Positions 53,092-61,342 of a stretch of 64,000 bases of DNA are shown one piece after another. Each line of letters begins with the position of its first letter. Positions within the stretch are counted from its first letter, which is position 1. The notes below the pieces were generated by a model. It saw only the letters and a program-made list of their open reading frames with translations, was not told the DNA's origin and made no database searches. The stretch lies in NCBI GenBank assembly GCA_963772585.1, contig CAVYXV010000007.1, forward strand, positions 682,001 to 746,000. Direction: 5' to 3'. The stretch comes from CAVVXN01 sp963772585 (GTDB lineage Bacteria > Planctomycetota > PLA2 > JAEUHO01). The position numbers and the translations under genes are program-made.

Positions 53092-53437
53092 GATCGTCTT
53101 CCTCCGGCCTGCCTCGGGCATGGGCGCCGGGTTGGCGCCTCCCTCCGAGAACCGTACTGCACGCCGCCAAGGCCGTCCCCCGGCGCGTTCACATGTTGGG
53201 GAGACGTTCGTCGCGCGGGGCGGCGAGGGCCCTCCCGTCGCGGTCCCTCCGCGGAGTCAGGGCCTGGCCGGGAACAAGTGTTGAGAAGGACGCTTCGCTA
53301 CGCGTCGGATGGGGTCATGACGAGGGAGCGGATCCGGAGGCGCAGTGCCAACTCCGCTGAGGAATTCGCGACCGAGGAAGGGCCGCAGACGGCGTGGAGG
53401 CGAGTGGAAAGGGCGACAGTCATTCACGGACGGGCCC
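53092..53437. other. Intergenic region with repeat B
   Basis: The first 165 bases presumably hold the promoter of the DUF4382 gene; the rest is repeat B, which ends directly at the gdhA stop codon. Confidence 0.5.
53261..53437 (+). repeat. Dispersed repeat B, copy 2
   Basis: It matches 5433-5611 inverted, ungapped. Read on the plus strand, the open frame (VLRRTL..., MTRERIRRRSA, AEEFATEEGPQTA) has no stop at the position where copy 1 stops (tgg instead of tga) and runs into the neighbouring gene region. Confidence 0.75.
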
Positions 53438-54661
53438 TCAGCTCCTCAGGCGCGTCGCCTCGGCCACGCGCGAGATGGCGAGTTGGTACGCGGCCAGACG
53501 GAGGTCTCGACTCGCCCCGGCCGTCTCCCTCAGGTTCGCCCAGGCCCTCGCCATCGCCTGTCGCAGCTCCTCGTTCACGCGGTTCTCGTCCCAGCGATAC
53601 TGGGCGGTGTTCTGCATCCACTCGAAGTAGCTGACCGTCACGCCGCCGCCGTTCGCGTAGCAGTCGGGGATGACGGGGATCCCGCGTCGAAGGAACGTCT
53701 CGTCCGCCTCCGGCGTGGTGGGGCCGTTCGCGCCTTCCACGATCACCTTCGCGCGGACGTGCGCGGCGTTGTCCTGCGTCAGGACACCCTCGACCGCCGC
53801 CGGGATCAGGACGTCGCAGTCCTCGAACAGAAGCTCGTCGGCGGGGAACCCGTCGCCGCCCTCGAAGTGCGCGACGCCGCCCGTCTCGGCGACGTGTCGG
53901 GCAAGCCGGACGGTGTCGAGACCGTCGGGGGTCCGCACCGCGCCACTCACGTCGGAGACCGCGACGATCTTCGCACCGTGGGACGCGAGCAGGCGTGCCG
54001 CCCAGGAGCCGACGTTGCCGAAGCCCTGGACGGCGATGCGCTTCCCTTCGACCTTCTCGCCTTCGTCGGCCAGGAAGTTCATGAGCGCGTACAGGATGCC
54101 GCGTCCCGTGGCCGCCTCGCGCCCGCGGCTTCCGCCGAGCTCGAGGGGCTTCCCGGTCACGACCGCCGGCGACCACCCGTAGTACTTGGCGTACTGGTCC
54201 ACGATCCACGCCATCGTCTGGGCGTTCGTGCCCATGTCCGGCGCGGGGATGTCGCTCCTGGGTCCGATGAACTCGTGGAGCTCGTCCACGAGGAGGCGGG
54301 TCAGGCGCTGGAGCTCCGCGCGGCTGAGCTGGCGCGGATCGCAGTCGATGCCGCCCTTCGCGCCTCCGTAGGGGAGATCCATGATCGCCGTCTTCCACGT
54401 CATGAGGGCGGCGAGGGCGTTCACTTCGTCGGGGTCCACCCGGGGGTGAAAGCGGATGCCGCCCTTCATCGGGCCGCGCGCCGTGTCGTGCTGGACCCTC
54501 AAGCCGATGAAGGTGGCCATCTGCCCGCTGTCGAGCGGGAGGGTGAGTTCGGCCCTGATCTCCCGCTTCGGCGTGAGGAGCCGCCGGACGAGCCGGGGGC
54601 CGAGGTCCAGGCGCTTGGCGGCGCGGTCGAAGTTGTACCGGGTCCCCTCGAGGAAACTCAT
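53438..54661 (-). CDS. gdhA: Glutamate dehydrogenase (Glu/Leu/Phe/Val family)
   Basis: A 407-residue amino-acid dehydrogenase, reversible oxidative deamination of glutamate (or a related amino acid) with NAD(P). It shows the substrate block GPMKGGIRFHP, PYGGAKGGIDCDP with the catalytic Lys, APDMGT, and the Rossmann motif VQGFGNVGSWAA. The C-terminal NGGGVTVSYFEWMQN completes the fold. Length is that of hexameric class GdhA/RocG enzymes. The residue after the second beta strand is not an obvious basic pocket, so cofactor choice is left open. Divergent from arsR over 103 bases. Confidence 0.9.
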   Translation of the reverse strand: MSFLEGTRYNFDRAAKRLDLGPRLVRRLLTPKREIRAELTLPLDSGQMATFIGLRVQHDTARGPMKGGIRFHPRVDPDEVNALAALMTWKTAIMDLPYGGAKGGIDCDPRQLSRAELQRLTRLLVDELHEFIGPRSDIPAPDMGTNAQTMAWIVDQYAKYYGWSPAVVTGKPLELGGSRGREAATGRGILYALMNFLADEGEKVEGKRIAVQGFGNVGSWAARLLASHGAKIVAVSDVSGAVRTPDGLDTVRLARHVAETGGVAHFEGGDGFPADELLFEDCDVLIPAAVEGVLTQDNAAHVRAKVIVEGANGPTTPEADETFLRRGIPVIPDCYANGGGVTVSYFEWMQNTAQYRWDENRVNEELRQAMARAWANLRETAGASRDLRLAAYQLAISRVAEATRLRS

Positions 54662-54704
54662 GGCGCCCGCCCTCCACGGTCGGGGCGCACTCTACCCCGG
54701 GATT

Positions 54705-54726
54705 CATTTGGACTTTTGGCCAAATG
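54705..54726. promoter_or_regulatory. Candidate ArsR operator
   Basis: An inverted repeat catttgg-N8-ccaaatg, with the inner palindrome tttggccaaa, lies in the divergent gdhA/arsR gap about 40 bases before the arsR ATG. It is one of the few AT-rich stretches in the window. Placement and symmetry fit an ArsR/SmtB binding site overlapping the promoter. Confidence 0.6.
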
Positions 54727-54764
54727 ACCATAGAAGCGGTGGGTCCCGATGCCGGAGACCGCCC

Positions 54765-55124
54765 ATGGACAAGCCCACCCGGAGACGCCTCGAGGCCCGG
54801 GCGCGGGTGCTGAAGGCCCTGGCCCATCCCACGCGCCTCCATTTCGTCGAGGAGCTCGAACGCGGCGAGCGGTGCGTGTGCGAACTCGTGGGCCTGGTCG
54901 ACGCCGACGTCTCGACCGTCTCGCGGCACCTCGCCGTGCTCCGCGAAGCCGGTCTGGTGGAGGACGAACGCCGCGGCAAGAAGGTCTTCTACCGCCTGCG
55001 CATGCCCTGCCTCGCGGGGTTCTTCGGGTGCATCGAAAGCATGCTGGCCGTCGACGCCGCGAGACGTCGGGCGGCAATCGCCCCTACGGCGGGCCGGGAG
55101 GCAGGTCGTGGCCAACCGGCGTGA
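54765..55124 (+). CDS. arsR: ArsR-family transcriptional repressor
   Basis: A 119-residue ArsR/SmtB winged-helix regulator with the metal-binding type motif GERCVCELV (Cys37, Cys39) and recognition helix VSTVSRHLAVLREAGLV followed by the wing ERRGKKVFYRL. Further cysteines lie at CLAGFFGC. The Cys-x-Cys pair matches arsenite-sensing ArsR proteins, where As(III) binding releases DNA. Its end overlaps the permease start by 17 bases. It heads the arsenic operon and probably represses it through the palindrome at 54705. Confidence 0.88.
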   Translation: MDKPTRRRLEARARVLKALAHPTRLHFVEELERGERCVCELVGLVDADVSTVSRHLAVLREAGLVEDERRGKKVFYRLRMPCLAGFFGCIESMLAVDAARRRAAIAPTAGREAGRGQPA

Positions 55125-56427
55125 GATCGGGATCTTCGCCGCGATGGTCGGCGCGTTCCTCGCCGCCACCTTCGTGCCCATCACCCGCCCGGAGGTCGCG
55201 AGCGCATGGGTCGAGGCGTTCCGGCTCCTCCAGTGGTACGCCCGGAACCACACGCTCGCCTGTGTGGTGCCGGCCATCTTCATTGCGGGGGCCATCACGA
55301 CCTTCCTCTCCCAGGCGTCCGTGATGCGTCACCTGGGGCCGGGGGCGCCCCGGATGAAGGCCTACGGCGTCGCGTCGGTCGCCGGCGTCGTGATCGCCGT
55401 CTGCTCGTGCAGCGTGCTGCCGATCTTCGCGGGCATCTACCAGTTGGGCGCCGGCCTCGGACCGGCGTCGGCCTTCCTGTACAGCGGCCCGGCCATCAAC
55501 GTCATGGCGATCCTGCTCACGGCCCGGGTCCTCGGCCTCGAGCTGGGCGCGGCGCGTGCGATCGGCGCGATCCTCTTCGCCTTCCTCGTCGGCCTGGGAA
55601 TGGCGCTCGCTTTCCGGCGCGAGGAGCGGGACCGGACCGCGACCGCCGTTCGCATGCCCACCGACGACGGTCCCGGTCACCCGCTGTGGCAGACGGGGCT
55701 GTTCCTGGTCGCGATGGTCCTCTTCCTCGTCTTCAGCGACTGGTTCGATCCCGGGGACGCCGTCGTCCACCTCGACGATGGGTCTTCCCTGCGCGGGGTC
55801 GTCCTCCAGGAGACGACCGGCGACTGGACGGTCCAGCTCCAGGAAGCCGGTCCGCGAGGGGCAGCCGGCGAGAACGTCGTGCTGCCCAAGGACATCGTCC
55901 GCGCCATCGAGACGCCGCGGAGCTGGGTCATGGCCATCCACCGCCTCCGGTGGCTCCTCGCGGGCCTGATGGGCCTCGCGGTGGCCCTCATGGCCTGGCG
56001 GTGGTTCTCGCGCGACGAGCTCCGGGCGTGGATGTCCTCCTCGTGGCAGTTCGCCAAGCTCATCGTCCCCCTCCTCTTCGGCGGCGTCTTCGTGGTCGGG
56101 TTCCTCGCCGCCCTGCTCCCCAACGCCGCGGTCGCGAGCTGGGTCGGGGGGAACGACCTGGGCTCGGTCCTCGTGGGCTCCGTGGTGGGCGCGCTCTTCT
56201 ACTTCGCAACGCTCACCGAGGTCCCGATCGTCCAGGCCCTCACCGAACACGGCATGGCGCAGGGACCCGCGCTGGCGCTGCTGCTGGCGGGGCCCGCGCT
56301 CTCCCTTCCCAACATCCTCGTGATCGGACGCGTGATCGGGTGGCGCAAGACGACGGTGTTCTGCCTGCTGGTGGTCTGCATGGCCACTGTGGCGGGCGTG
56401 GTCTACGGGGCGGCCGTCGGCGGCTGA
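55108..56427 (+). CDS. ArsP-like (UPF0718) permease with inserted domain
   Basis: A 439-residue permease of the UPF0718/ArsP family. It has eight to ten helices and the paired motifs VCSCSVLPIFAGIYQLG and LYSGPAINVMA, plus GALFYFATLTEVP and ALSLPNILV in the second half. ArsP transports trivalent organoarsenicals outwards. Between the two halves (about residues 205-270) lies a soluble insertion of about 60 residues (VVHLDDGSSLRGVVLQE...), resembling a small beta barrel and not usual in ArsP. The GTG at 55108 overlaps arsR and is preceded by ggcaggt. Confidence 0.8.
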   Translation: MANRREIGIFAAMVGAFLAATFVPITRPEVASAWVEAFRLLQWYARNHTLACVVPAIFIAGAITTFLSQASVMRHLGPGAPRMKAYGVASVAGVVIAVCSCSVLPIFAGIYQLGAGLGPASAFLYSGPAINVMAILLTARVLGLELGAARAIGAILFAFLVGLGMALAFRREERDRTATAVRMPTDDGPGHPLWQTGLFLVAMVLFLVFSDWFDPGDAVVHLDDGSSLRGVVLQETTGDWTVQLQEAGPRGAAGENVVLPKDIVRAIETPRSWVMAIHRLRWLLAGLMGLAVALMAWRWFSRDELRAWMSSSWQFAKLIVPLLFGGVFVVGFLAALLPNAAVASWVGGNDLGSVLVGSVVGALFYFATLTEVPIVQALTEHGMAQGPALALLLAGPALSLPNILVIGRVIGWRKTTVFCLLVVCMATVAGVVYGAAVGG

Positions 56428-56447
56428 CCCCCGGAAAGGAGGCAAGG

Positions 56448-56693
56448 GTGAAACGGATCCAAGTGCTCGGCCCGGGATGCCCCAAGTGCCGGGCGCTCGT
56501 ACGGAGCGCCGAGGAAGCCGTCGCGTCCCTCGGCCTGGACGGCGTGGTGGAGAAGGTCACCGACATCCGGGAGATCGTGGCCTTCGGAATCATGACCACG
56601 CCCGCGCTGGCCGTGGACGGCGACGTGAAGTCGGTCGGCAAGGTCCTGACGGTGGACCAGGTGAAGGCCCTGCTGGCGGAGGGCGACGCGTGA
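56448..56693 (+). CDS. Small thioredoxin-like redox protein (ArsE-like)
   Basis: An 81-residue glutaredoxin/thioredoxin-fold protein with CPKC (Cys11, Cys14) directly after the first strand and cis-Pro in MTTPALAVDG. It matches the family annotated as redox-active disulfide proteins. Position before ArsF and ArsG parallels ArsE of the Shewanella arsEFG operon. A perfect aaaggagg site precedes its GTG. Likely electron donor for ArsF or an arsenical-binding partner. Confidence 0.8.
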   Translation: MKRIQVLGPGCPKCRALVRSAEEAVASLGLDGVVEKVTDIREIVAFGIMTTPALAVDGDVKSVGKVLTVDQVKALLAEGDA

Positions 56694-57202
56694 TGATCCG
56701 TCGGGTCGTCACGGCGCTGCTTCTCGCCTTCGCCGTGTTCTCGCTCGGCTTCTTCGCCGGCAAGGAGACGGAGCGGGCCCGGGCCTCGGGCCGGAGCGCG
56801 CCGGCGTCCTCCCGGACGATGCCCCGCCAGCTCGTCGCGACGTGGTTTCACGAGACGAAGCGCTGCGAGAAGTGCCTGCTCATCGAGCAGTACGGCCGGG
56901 AGGCGATCGTGGACGGCTATCCCGCCGACATCCCATCGGGACGTGTCGTCTGGCGGGTCCTCGACATGGATCTCCCCGAGAACCGCACCTACCGCGAGCA
57001 CTACGGCCTCACGGGTTCGTCGCTGATCCTCGCGGACTTCCACGACGGCGTGGAAGCCGACTTCACCAACGTCCGTCGCGTGTGGGACCTGACGGACGAC
57101 CGGGAGACCTTCCTCGCGACGGTGCGCGAGGCCGCCGACTTCTACATGGACGACGACGCCGCCGCCGACGACGACGAGGACGCGGACGACGAGGGCGCAT
57201 GA
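56693..57202 (+). CDS. arsF: ArsF-family protein
   Basis: A 169-residue exported or membrane-anchored protein. Signal anchor at residues 1-22, then ATWFHETKRCEKCLLIEQYG with Cys58 and Cys61, the motif typical of the ArsF family (annotated as nitrophenyl compound nitroreductase subunit). The C-terminus is a run of Asp. In Shewanella, ArsE and ArsF together are needed to reduce the nitro group of nitarsone/roxarsone-type compounds. The ATG overlaps the ArsE-like stop (TGATG). Confidence 0.8.
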   Translation: MIRRVVTALLLAFAVFSLGFFAGKETERARASGRSAPASSRTMPRQLVATWFHETKRCEKCLLIEQYGREAIVDGYPADIPSGRVVWRVLDMDLPENRTYREHYGLTGSSLILADFHDGVEADFTNVRRVWDLTDDRETFLATVREAADFYMDDDAAADDDEDADDEGA

Positions 57203-57885
57203 TGGGGACGCTGCTCGCCGGCGCGACCGCCGCGCTGTGGTTCGGGATCCTGACCTCCATCAGCCCCTGCCCGCTCGCGACCAACGTCGCGGCCGTCTCC
57301 TGGCTCTCCCGCGACCTCGACCGCGGGCGCCGGGTCCTCCTGTCGGGCGTGCTCTACGCCCTTGGAAGGAGCGTCGTCTACGTCGCGCTGGGCGCCCTGA
57401 TCGTCACGGGCCTCGAGCGGGCGCCGGGGATCTCCACGTTCCTGCGCACCTGGGTGAACCAGATCCTCGGCCCCGTCCTGATCGTCGTGGGCCTCGTCCT
57501 CCTGGGCTGGTTCGCGCCGGTGGGACGGGGATCCCGCCTCGGCGAGGTCCTGCAGGCACGGGCCGACCGGTGGGGGCTCCTCGGATCGCTGCTGGTCGGG
57601 GCCGCCTTCGCGCTGTCCTTCTGCCCCGTCTCGGCGGGTCTGTTCTTCGGGAGCCTCCTCACCCTGGCGGTCGAACACCACTCCCCCATTCTGCTTCCAA
57701 CGCTGTACGGCATCGGCACGGCCCTCCCGGCCCTCGTCTTTGCCATCGCCGTGGCCGCCGGGGCGAAGGCCCTCGGCACCCTGTTCCGGCGGGTGACCAC
57801 GTTCGCCACCTGGGCGGGACGCGTCACGGGAGCCGTCTTCGTAGGAGCCGGCCTCTACCTGACCCTCGTCTACGTCTACGGGTAG
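57199..57885 (+). CDS. arsG: ArsG-family efflux permease (CcdA-like)
   Basis: A 228-residue membrane protein with six helices and the CcdA-type motifs SISPCPLATNVAAVSWLS and SFCPVSAGLFFGSLL. It belongs to the family annotated as aromatic aminobenzylarsenical efflux permease ArsG. CcdA relatives pass electrons across the membrane through paired cysteines, so it may reduce periplasmic ArsF rather than export arsenic; both roles are possible. The ATG overlaps the arsF stop by four bases. Confidence 0.82.
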   Translation: MMGTLLAGATAALWFGILTSISPCPLATNVAAVSWLSRDLDRGRRVLLSGVLYALGRSVVYVALGALIVTGLERAPGISTFLRTWVNQILGPVLIVVGLVLLGWFAPVGRGSRLGEVLQARADRWGLLGSLLVGAAFALSFCPVSAGLFFGSLLTLAVEHHSPILLPTLYGIGTALPALVFAIAVAAGAKALGTLFRRVTTFATWAGRVTGAVFVGAGLYLTLVYVYG

Positions 57886-57951
57886 CTCGCTGCCCGCGCG
57901 GCCCACGTCTCGCGTTGCGCTGGGAAGGCCCGCTCCGTAGCGTGAGGGGCC

Positions 57952-60750
57952 GTGCGCCTCGTCCACAAGCTCGTCCTCGCCACCCTCGGCCCCGCGGCCC
58001 TGATCGGGACGGTAGGGATCTACGCCGGAAGCGCGAGCGAGGGGAGCTTGCGGGAGGCGATCGAGGCGAACGCACGGACGCGCGTCCGCTCCGTGATGGA
58101 TGAGACCGACCGCGCGATGCGGCTGCGTATCGCCGAGATGGAGACCATGGTGCGGGCGGAGTCTGTGCAGGAGGCGCTCCGCGCCTCCAACCGGACGTTC
58201 GCGGCCTACGCATCGCCCGAGGAGGTGATCCGGCGGCGCGACGAGGCCTGGAAGGCGGGCGATCTCGACCAGGGTTCGGCGTTGCTCGCATCGCTCACGA
58301 CGGGCCCCGTCGCAAAGCACCTGCGGCAAGTGGCCCGCACGCTGGGCGAGGCCGTCGGCTACGAGGTCTTCGCCGAGATCTTCGTCACGAACCGCTACGG
58401 CGCGAACGTCGCCCAGACGGGGCCCACCGAGGACTATGCCCAGGCCGACGAGGACTGGTGGACGCGTGCGTTTGCCGAGGGGCGCCATGTCGGCGACGTC
58501 TCGTGGGACCCGAGCGCAGGAGTCTACTGCGTGGACATCTGCATCCGCGTGGACGACCCCGGAGGCGCGAAGCTCGGCGTGCTCAAGGCCGTGCTCGACG
58601 TGCGCGAGGTCTTCGGCATCCTCGACGCGAGGGCGGACGCCGGGCGGGAGCGACTGGTGCTGCTCACGCGCGATGGCCGGATCATCCGGATCGCCGGCGC
58701 CGACTCGACCCCGCTCGCCGAAGGGAGCGAGTGGATCCAGGGCGTCCCCCACGACGAGGCCGCCCCCGCCTTCACGCTGGACGTGGAGCGGGGAGGCCAC
58801 GAGCGGCTGCGCACCTACGCCGTGTCCCAAGGCGCCACCGACTACCGCGGCCTCGGGTGGGTGCTCGTCGGCGAGCGGGATGCGGAGGACGTGTTCGCTC
58901 CGATCGCGACCCTGCGCCGCCGTCTCCTGCCCCTCGTCGGCCTGGCGACGCTGCTCGCCGCCGTCGCGGGGGTCCTCTTCGCCGTCTCCCTCGCGCGCCG
59001 CGTCCGCCGCGTCACCGACGCCACGGTCCAACTCGCGGGCGGCCAGCTCGACGCCCGGGTCTCCGTCGACGGGGGAGACGAGGTGTTCGAGCTCGCGCGG
59101 AACTTCAACGAGATGGCCGCCGAGCTTCAACGGGCCGACGCGGAACTGAGGCGCGCCAAGGAGAGGGCCGAAGCCGCGAGCGAGGCGAAGAGCGCCTTTC
59201 TCGCGAACGTGAGCCACGAGATCCGCGCGCCGCTGGGCGGCGTCCTGGGCGTTGCCGACCTCCTCGCGAACACCCGCCTCGGTCCGCGCCAGCGCGAGCT
59301 CGTCGGACTGCTGGGGGAGAGCAGCGCGGCGCTCCTCCGCCTGATCGGTGACCTTCTCGATCTGTCGAAGGTCGAGGCCGGGCGGATCGAGCTCGAGCAC
59401 GTGCCGTTCGCGCTGCGCTCCGTCGTCGGTCGGACCGTGCATGCGTTCGCCACCCAGGCCGGCGAGAAGGACCTGGAGCTATTGTGGCGGGTCGCTCCCG
59501 ACGTCCCCGACGATCTGCTGGGCGACCCGACGCGGCTCCGCCAGATCCTCATGAACCTCGTCGGGAACGCGGTGAAGTTCACGCCGCGCGGCGAGGTGTC
59601 GGTGGAGGTGGTGCGCCATGCGGTGGGGGAGCGGGACGTCGAGCTGGCGGTCGCCGTACGAGACACGGGCATCGGGATCCCGGAAGAGGCACGGCCCGCG
59701 ATTTTCGAGGCCTACGCGCAGGCGCGTCTCTCCACGACCCGCGAACACGGAGGCACCGGTCTGGGGCTCGCCATCGCGTCCCGGCTGGTCGCGCTGATGG
59801 GCGGGCATCTCACCGTCGAGAGCGAGGTCGGCAAGGGGTCGGTCTTCCGCTTCACGGCGAGATTCGATCGTGCGCCCCCCGCACCCCCCGGGCTGGTGCC
59901 CATCTCGCTCGAGGGCACCCGGGTCCTGCTCGCCGACGACCATCCGAAGAGCCGCGCGATCCTCACGGCGATGCTCGAGCGCCACGCCCTCGTCGTGGAA
60001 GCCGTCGGAGGGGGGCTGGAGGCGCTGCGCGCCCTGCGGGCGTCGGTCTCCGAGGAGCGGAGCCCGGCGGTGGTCCTCGCCCGAAGCCGCATGATCGACC
60101 TGGGAGGCAGGGAACTGGCCCGCCGCATCGCGTCGGACGCCACGTCCCCTCCGCCGGCCGTGATCCTGCTGTCCAGCGGTCGGCCCCCCGTCGGAGGAGA
60201 CGAACGGGAAGACGGATCGGAAGCGACGACGGGCGTGGCGCGCTACCTCCTGAAACCCGTCGTCGAGGAGGACCTGCTCGAGGCCATCGCGTCCGTGGTC
60301 GCGCCGGACGCGGCATCCGAGGCGCGCCGCGAGGTCGGATCCGCGGTCTCGCGACCGCTCCGCATCCTGCTGGCCGAGGACAGCCCGGTCAGCCGGCGAG
60401 TCGTGGCGGACCTGCTTCGCCACCAGGGGCACGACGTCACGGCCGTGGCCTCCGGCCGCGACGCGGTGGAGCGAAGCGCCCGCGGCGGTTTCGACCTCGC
60501 GGTGATGGACGTCCAGATGCCCGGCATGGACGGCATCGACGCGACGCAGGCCGTGCGGGCCGCGGAGTCGGCGACGGGGCGTCACCTGCCCATCGTCGCG
60601 CTGACCGCCGCGGCGACCGACGCGGACCGCGCGCAGTGTCTCGCTGCCGGGATGGACGCGTACCTCGCCAAGCCCGTCGCGCCTTCGCTCCTGGAGACGA
60701 CGATCCAGCGCTTGACGAGGAACGCCATGAAGCTCGGGCAGACCCCATGA
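57952..60750 (+). CDS. Hybrid sensor histidine kinase with two receiver domains
   Basis: A 932-residue membrane kinase. TM1 (about 8-26), periplasmic dCache-like sensor (about 30-320), TM2 (about 325-350), HAMP (about 350-400), HisKA with His422 (NVSHEIRAPLGG), HATPase (NLVGNAVKFTP, DTGIGIP, GGTGLGLAI) and two receivers. The first receiver (about 655-785) lacks the phosphoacceptor Asp (VVLARSRM at that place) but keeps the acidic pair LADDH. The second (about 803-925) is complete: AEDSP, Asp853 (VMDVQMPGMDG), KPV. GTG start. The stop overlaps the S4 gene ATG. No response regulator with DNA-binding domain is adjacent. Confidence 0.9.
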   Translation: MRLVHKLVLATLGPAALIGTVGIYAGSASEGSLREAIEANARTRVRSVMDETDRAMRLRIAEMETMVRAESVQEALRASNRTFAAYASPEEVIRRRDEAWKAGDLDQGSALLASLTTGPVAKHLRQVARTLGEAVGYEVFAEIFVTNRYGANVAQTGPTEDYAQADEDWWTRAFAEGRHVGDVSWDPSAGVYCVDICIRVDDPGGAKLGVLKAVLDVREVFGILDARADAGRERLVLLTRDGRIIRIAGADSTPLAEGSEWIQGVPHDEAAPAFTLDVERGGHERLRTYAVSQGATDYRGLGWVLVGERDAEDVFAPIATLRRRLLPLVGLATLLAAVAGVLFAVSLARRVRRVTDATVQLAGGQLDARVSVDGGDEVFELARNFNEMAAELQRADAELRRAKERAEAASEAKSAFLANVSHEIRAPLGGVLGVADLLANTRLGPRQRELVGLLGESSAALLRLIGDLLDLSKVEAGRIELEHVPFALRSVVGRTVHAFATQAGEKDLELLWRVAPDVPDDLLGDPTRLRQILMNLVGNAVKFTPRGEVSVEVVRHAVGERDVELAVAVRDTGIGIPEEARPAIFEAYAQARLSTTREHGGTGLGLAIASRLVALMGGHLTVESEVGKGSVFRFTARFDRAPPAPPGLVPISLEGTRVLLADDHPKSRAILTAMLERHALVVEAVGGGLEALRALRASVSEERSPAVVLARSRMIDLGGRELARRIASDATSPPPAVILLSSGRPPVGGDEREDGSEATTGVARYLLKPVVEEDLLEAIASVVAPDAASEARREVGSAVSRPLRILLAEDSPVSRRVVADLLRHQGHDVTAVASGRDAVERSARGGFDLAVMDVQMPGMDGIDATQAVRAAESATGRHLPIVALTAAATDADRAQCLAAGMDAYLAKPVAPSLLETTIQRLTRNAMKLGQTP

Positions 60751-60968
60751 ACGAACGTGTGCGGATCGGGTCGGACACCATCGTCCTCGGCGCCCTCCTC
60801 AAGCTGGCGGGGGTCGTCGAGAGCGGCGGCCGCGCGAAGGTCCTCGTCCGGGAAGGGCTCGTGTGCGTAAACGGCGTCATCGAGCGGCGACGCGGTGCGC
60901 GGATCCGGCCGGGGGACGTCGTCCGCGTCGAGGGCGCGCAACCCGCGACGATCCACGTGTCGGCCTAG
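60747..60968 (+). CDS. S4-domain RNA-binding protein (YaaA/YbcJ type)
   Basis: A 73-residue protein that is little more than one S4 domain (LGALLKLAGVVESGGRAK and VCVNGVIERRRGARI). Similar to YbcJ/YaaA-type small S4 proteins, which bind RNA, possibly rRNA. The ATG overlaps the kinase stop (ATGA), an unusual partner. Repeat C lies directly behind its stop. Confidence 0.82.
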   Translation: MNERVRIGSDTIVLGALLKLAGVVESGGRAKVLVREGLVCVNGVIERRRGARIRPGDVVRVEGAQPATIHVSA

Positions 60969-61104
60969 CCTGCATTGCCTGCGAACGGACGGTGAATCGC
61001 GCGGCCCTCGTGTCCGGGGCCGGGAGGACTCCAGGGAGGCGAATGCGGCCGGCGAGAGGGATCCCGCATGGCGAATCGGTCGTCCGCATCTCGCGCCCGA
61101 TGCC
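60966..61104 (-). repeat. Dispersed repeat C, copy 4, interrupted
   Basis: The two parts match C (60966-61017 and about 61084-61104) and are separated by about 66 extra bases. It begins at the S4 gene stop. Confidence 0.65.
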
Positions 61105-61342
61105 GACCGTACGCGAGGAGGACGAAGGGGGCCGATCGCCCCCCGGCCAGCGCGCCGCACGGCCTCATGGATAGCAACGTCCGGCACCCCCTCCCACCCA
61201 TGGGGGACGGGCATCGTGGCCGGCCCGGCGATCGGGGTTCTCGAAGTCGGCGGCCGCGACGTCTCGATCGATCCTTTCGTCCCGTCCCCCGCGCCCCGCC
61301 GCTTCCCCTACCCTCGCAGCCTACCCAGAGAGAGGAGACCTC
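60969..61342. other. Intergenic region with fused repeats C and A
   Basis: Repeat C (inverted, interrupted) occupies about 60966-61104 and joins directly to a truncated repeat A (61106-61187). The last 150 bases lead to the Cys-rich gene, with an agagaggag binding site just before its ATG. Confidence 0.6.
61106..61187 (+). repeat. Dispersed repeat A, truncated copy 4
   Basis: It begins inside the loop of the GCGTAC-GACC-GTACGC hairpin (gaccgtacgc) and continues to the A end (catggatagcaacgtccggcac). The left half of A is replaced by repeat C. Confidence 0.7.
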
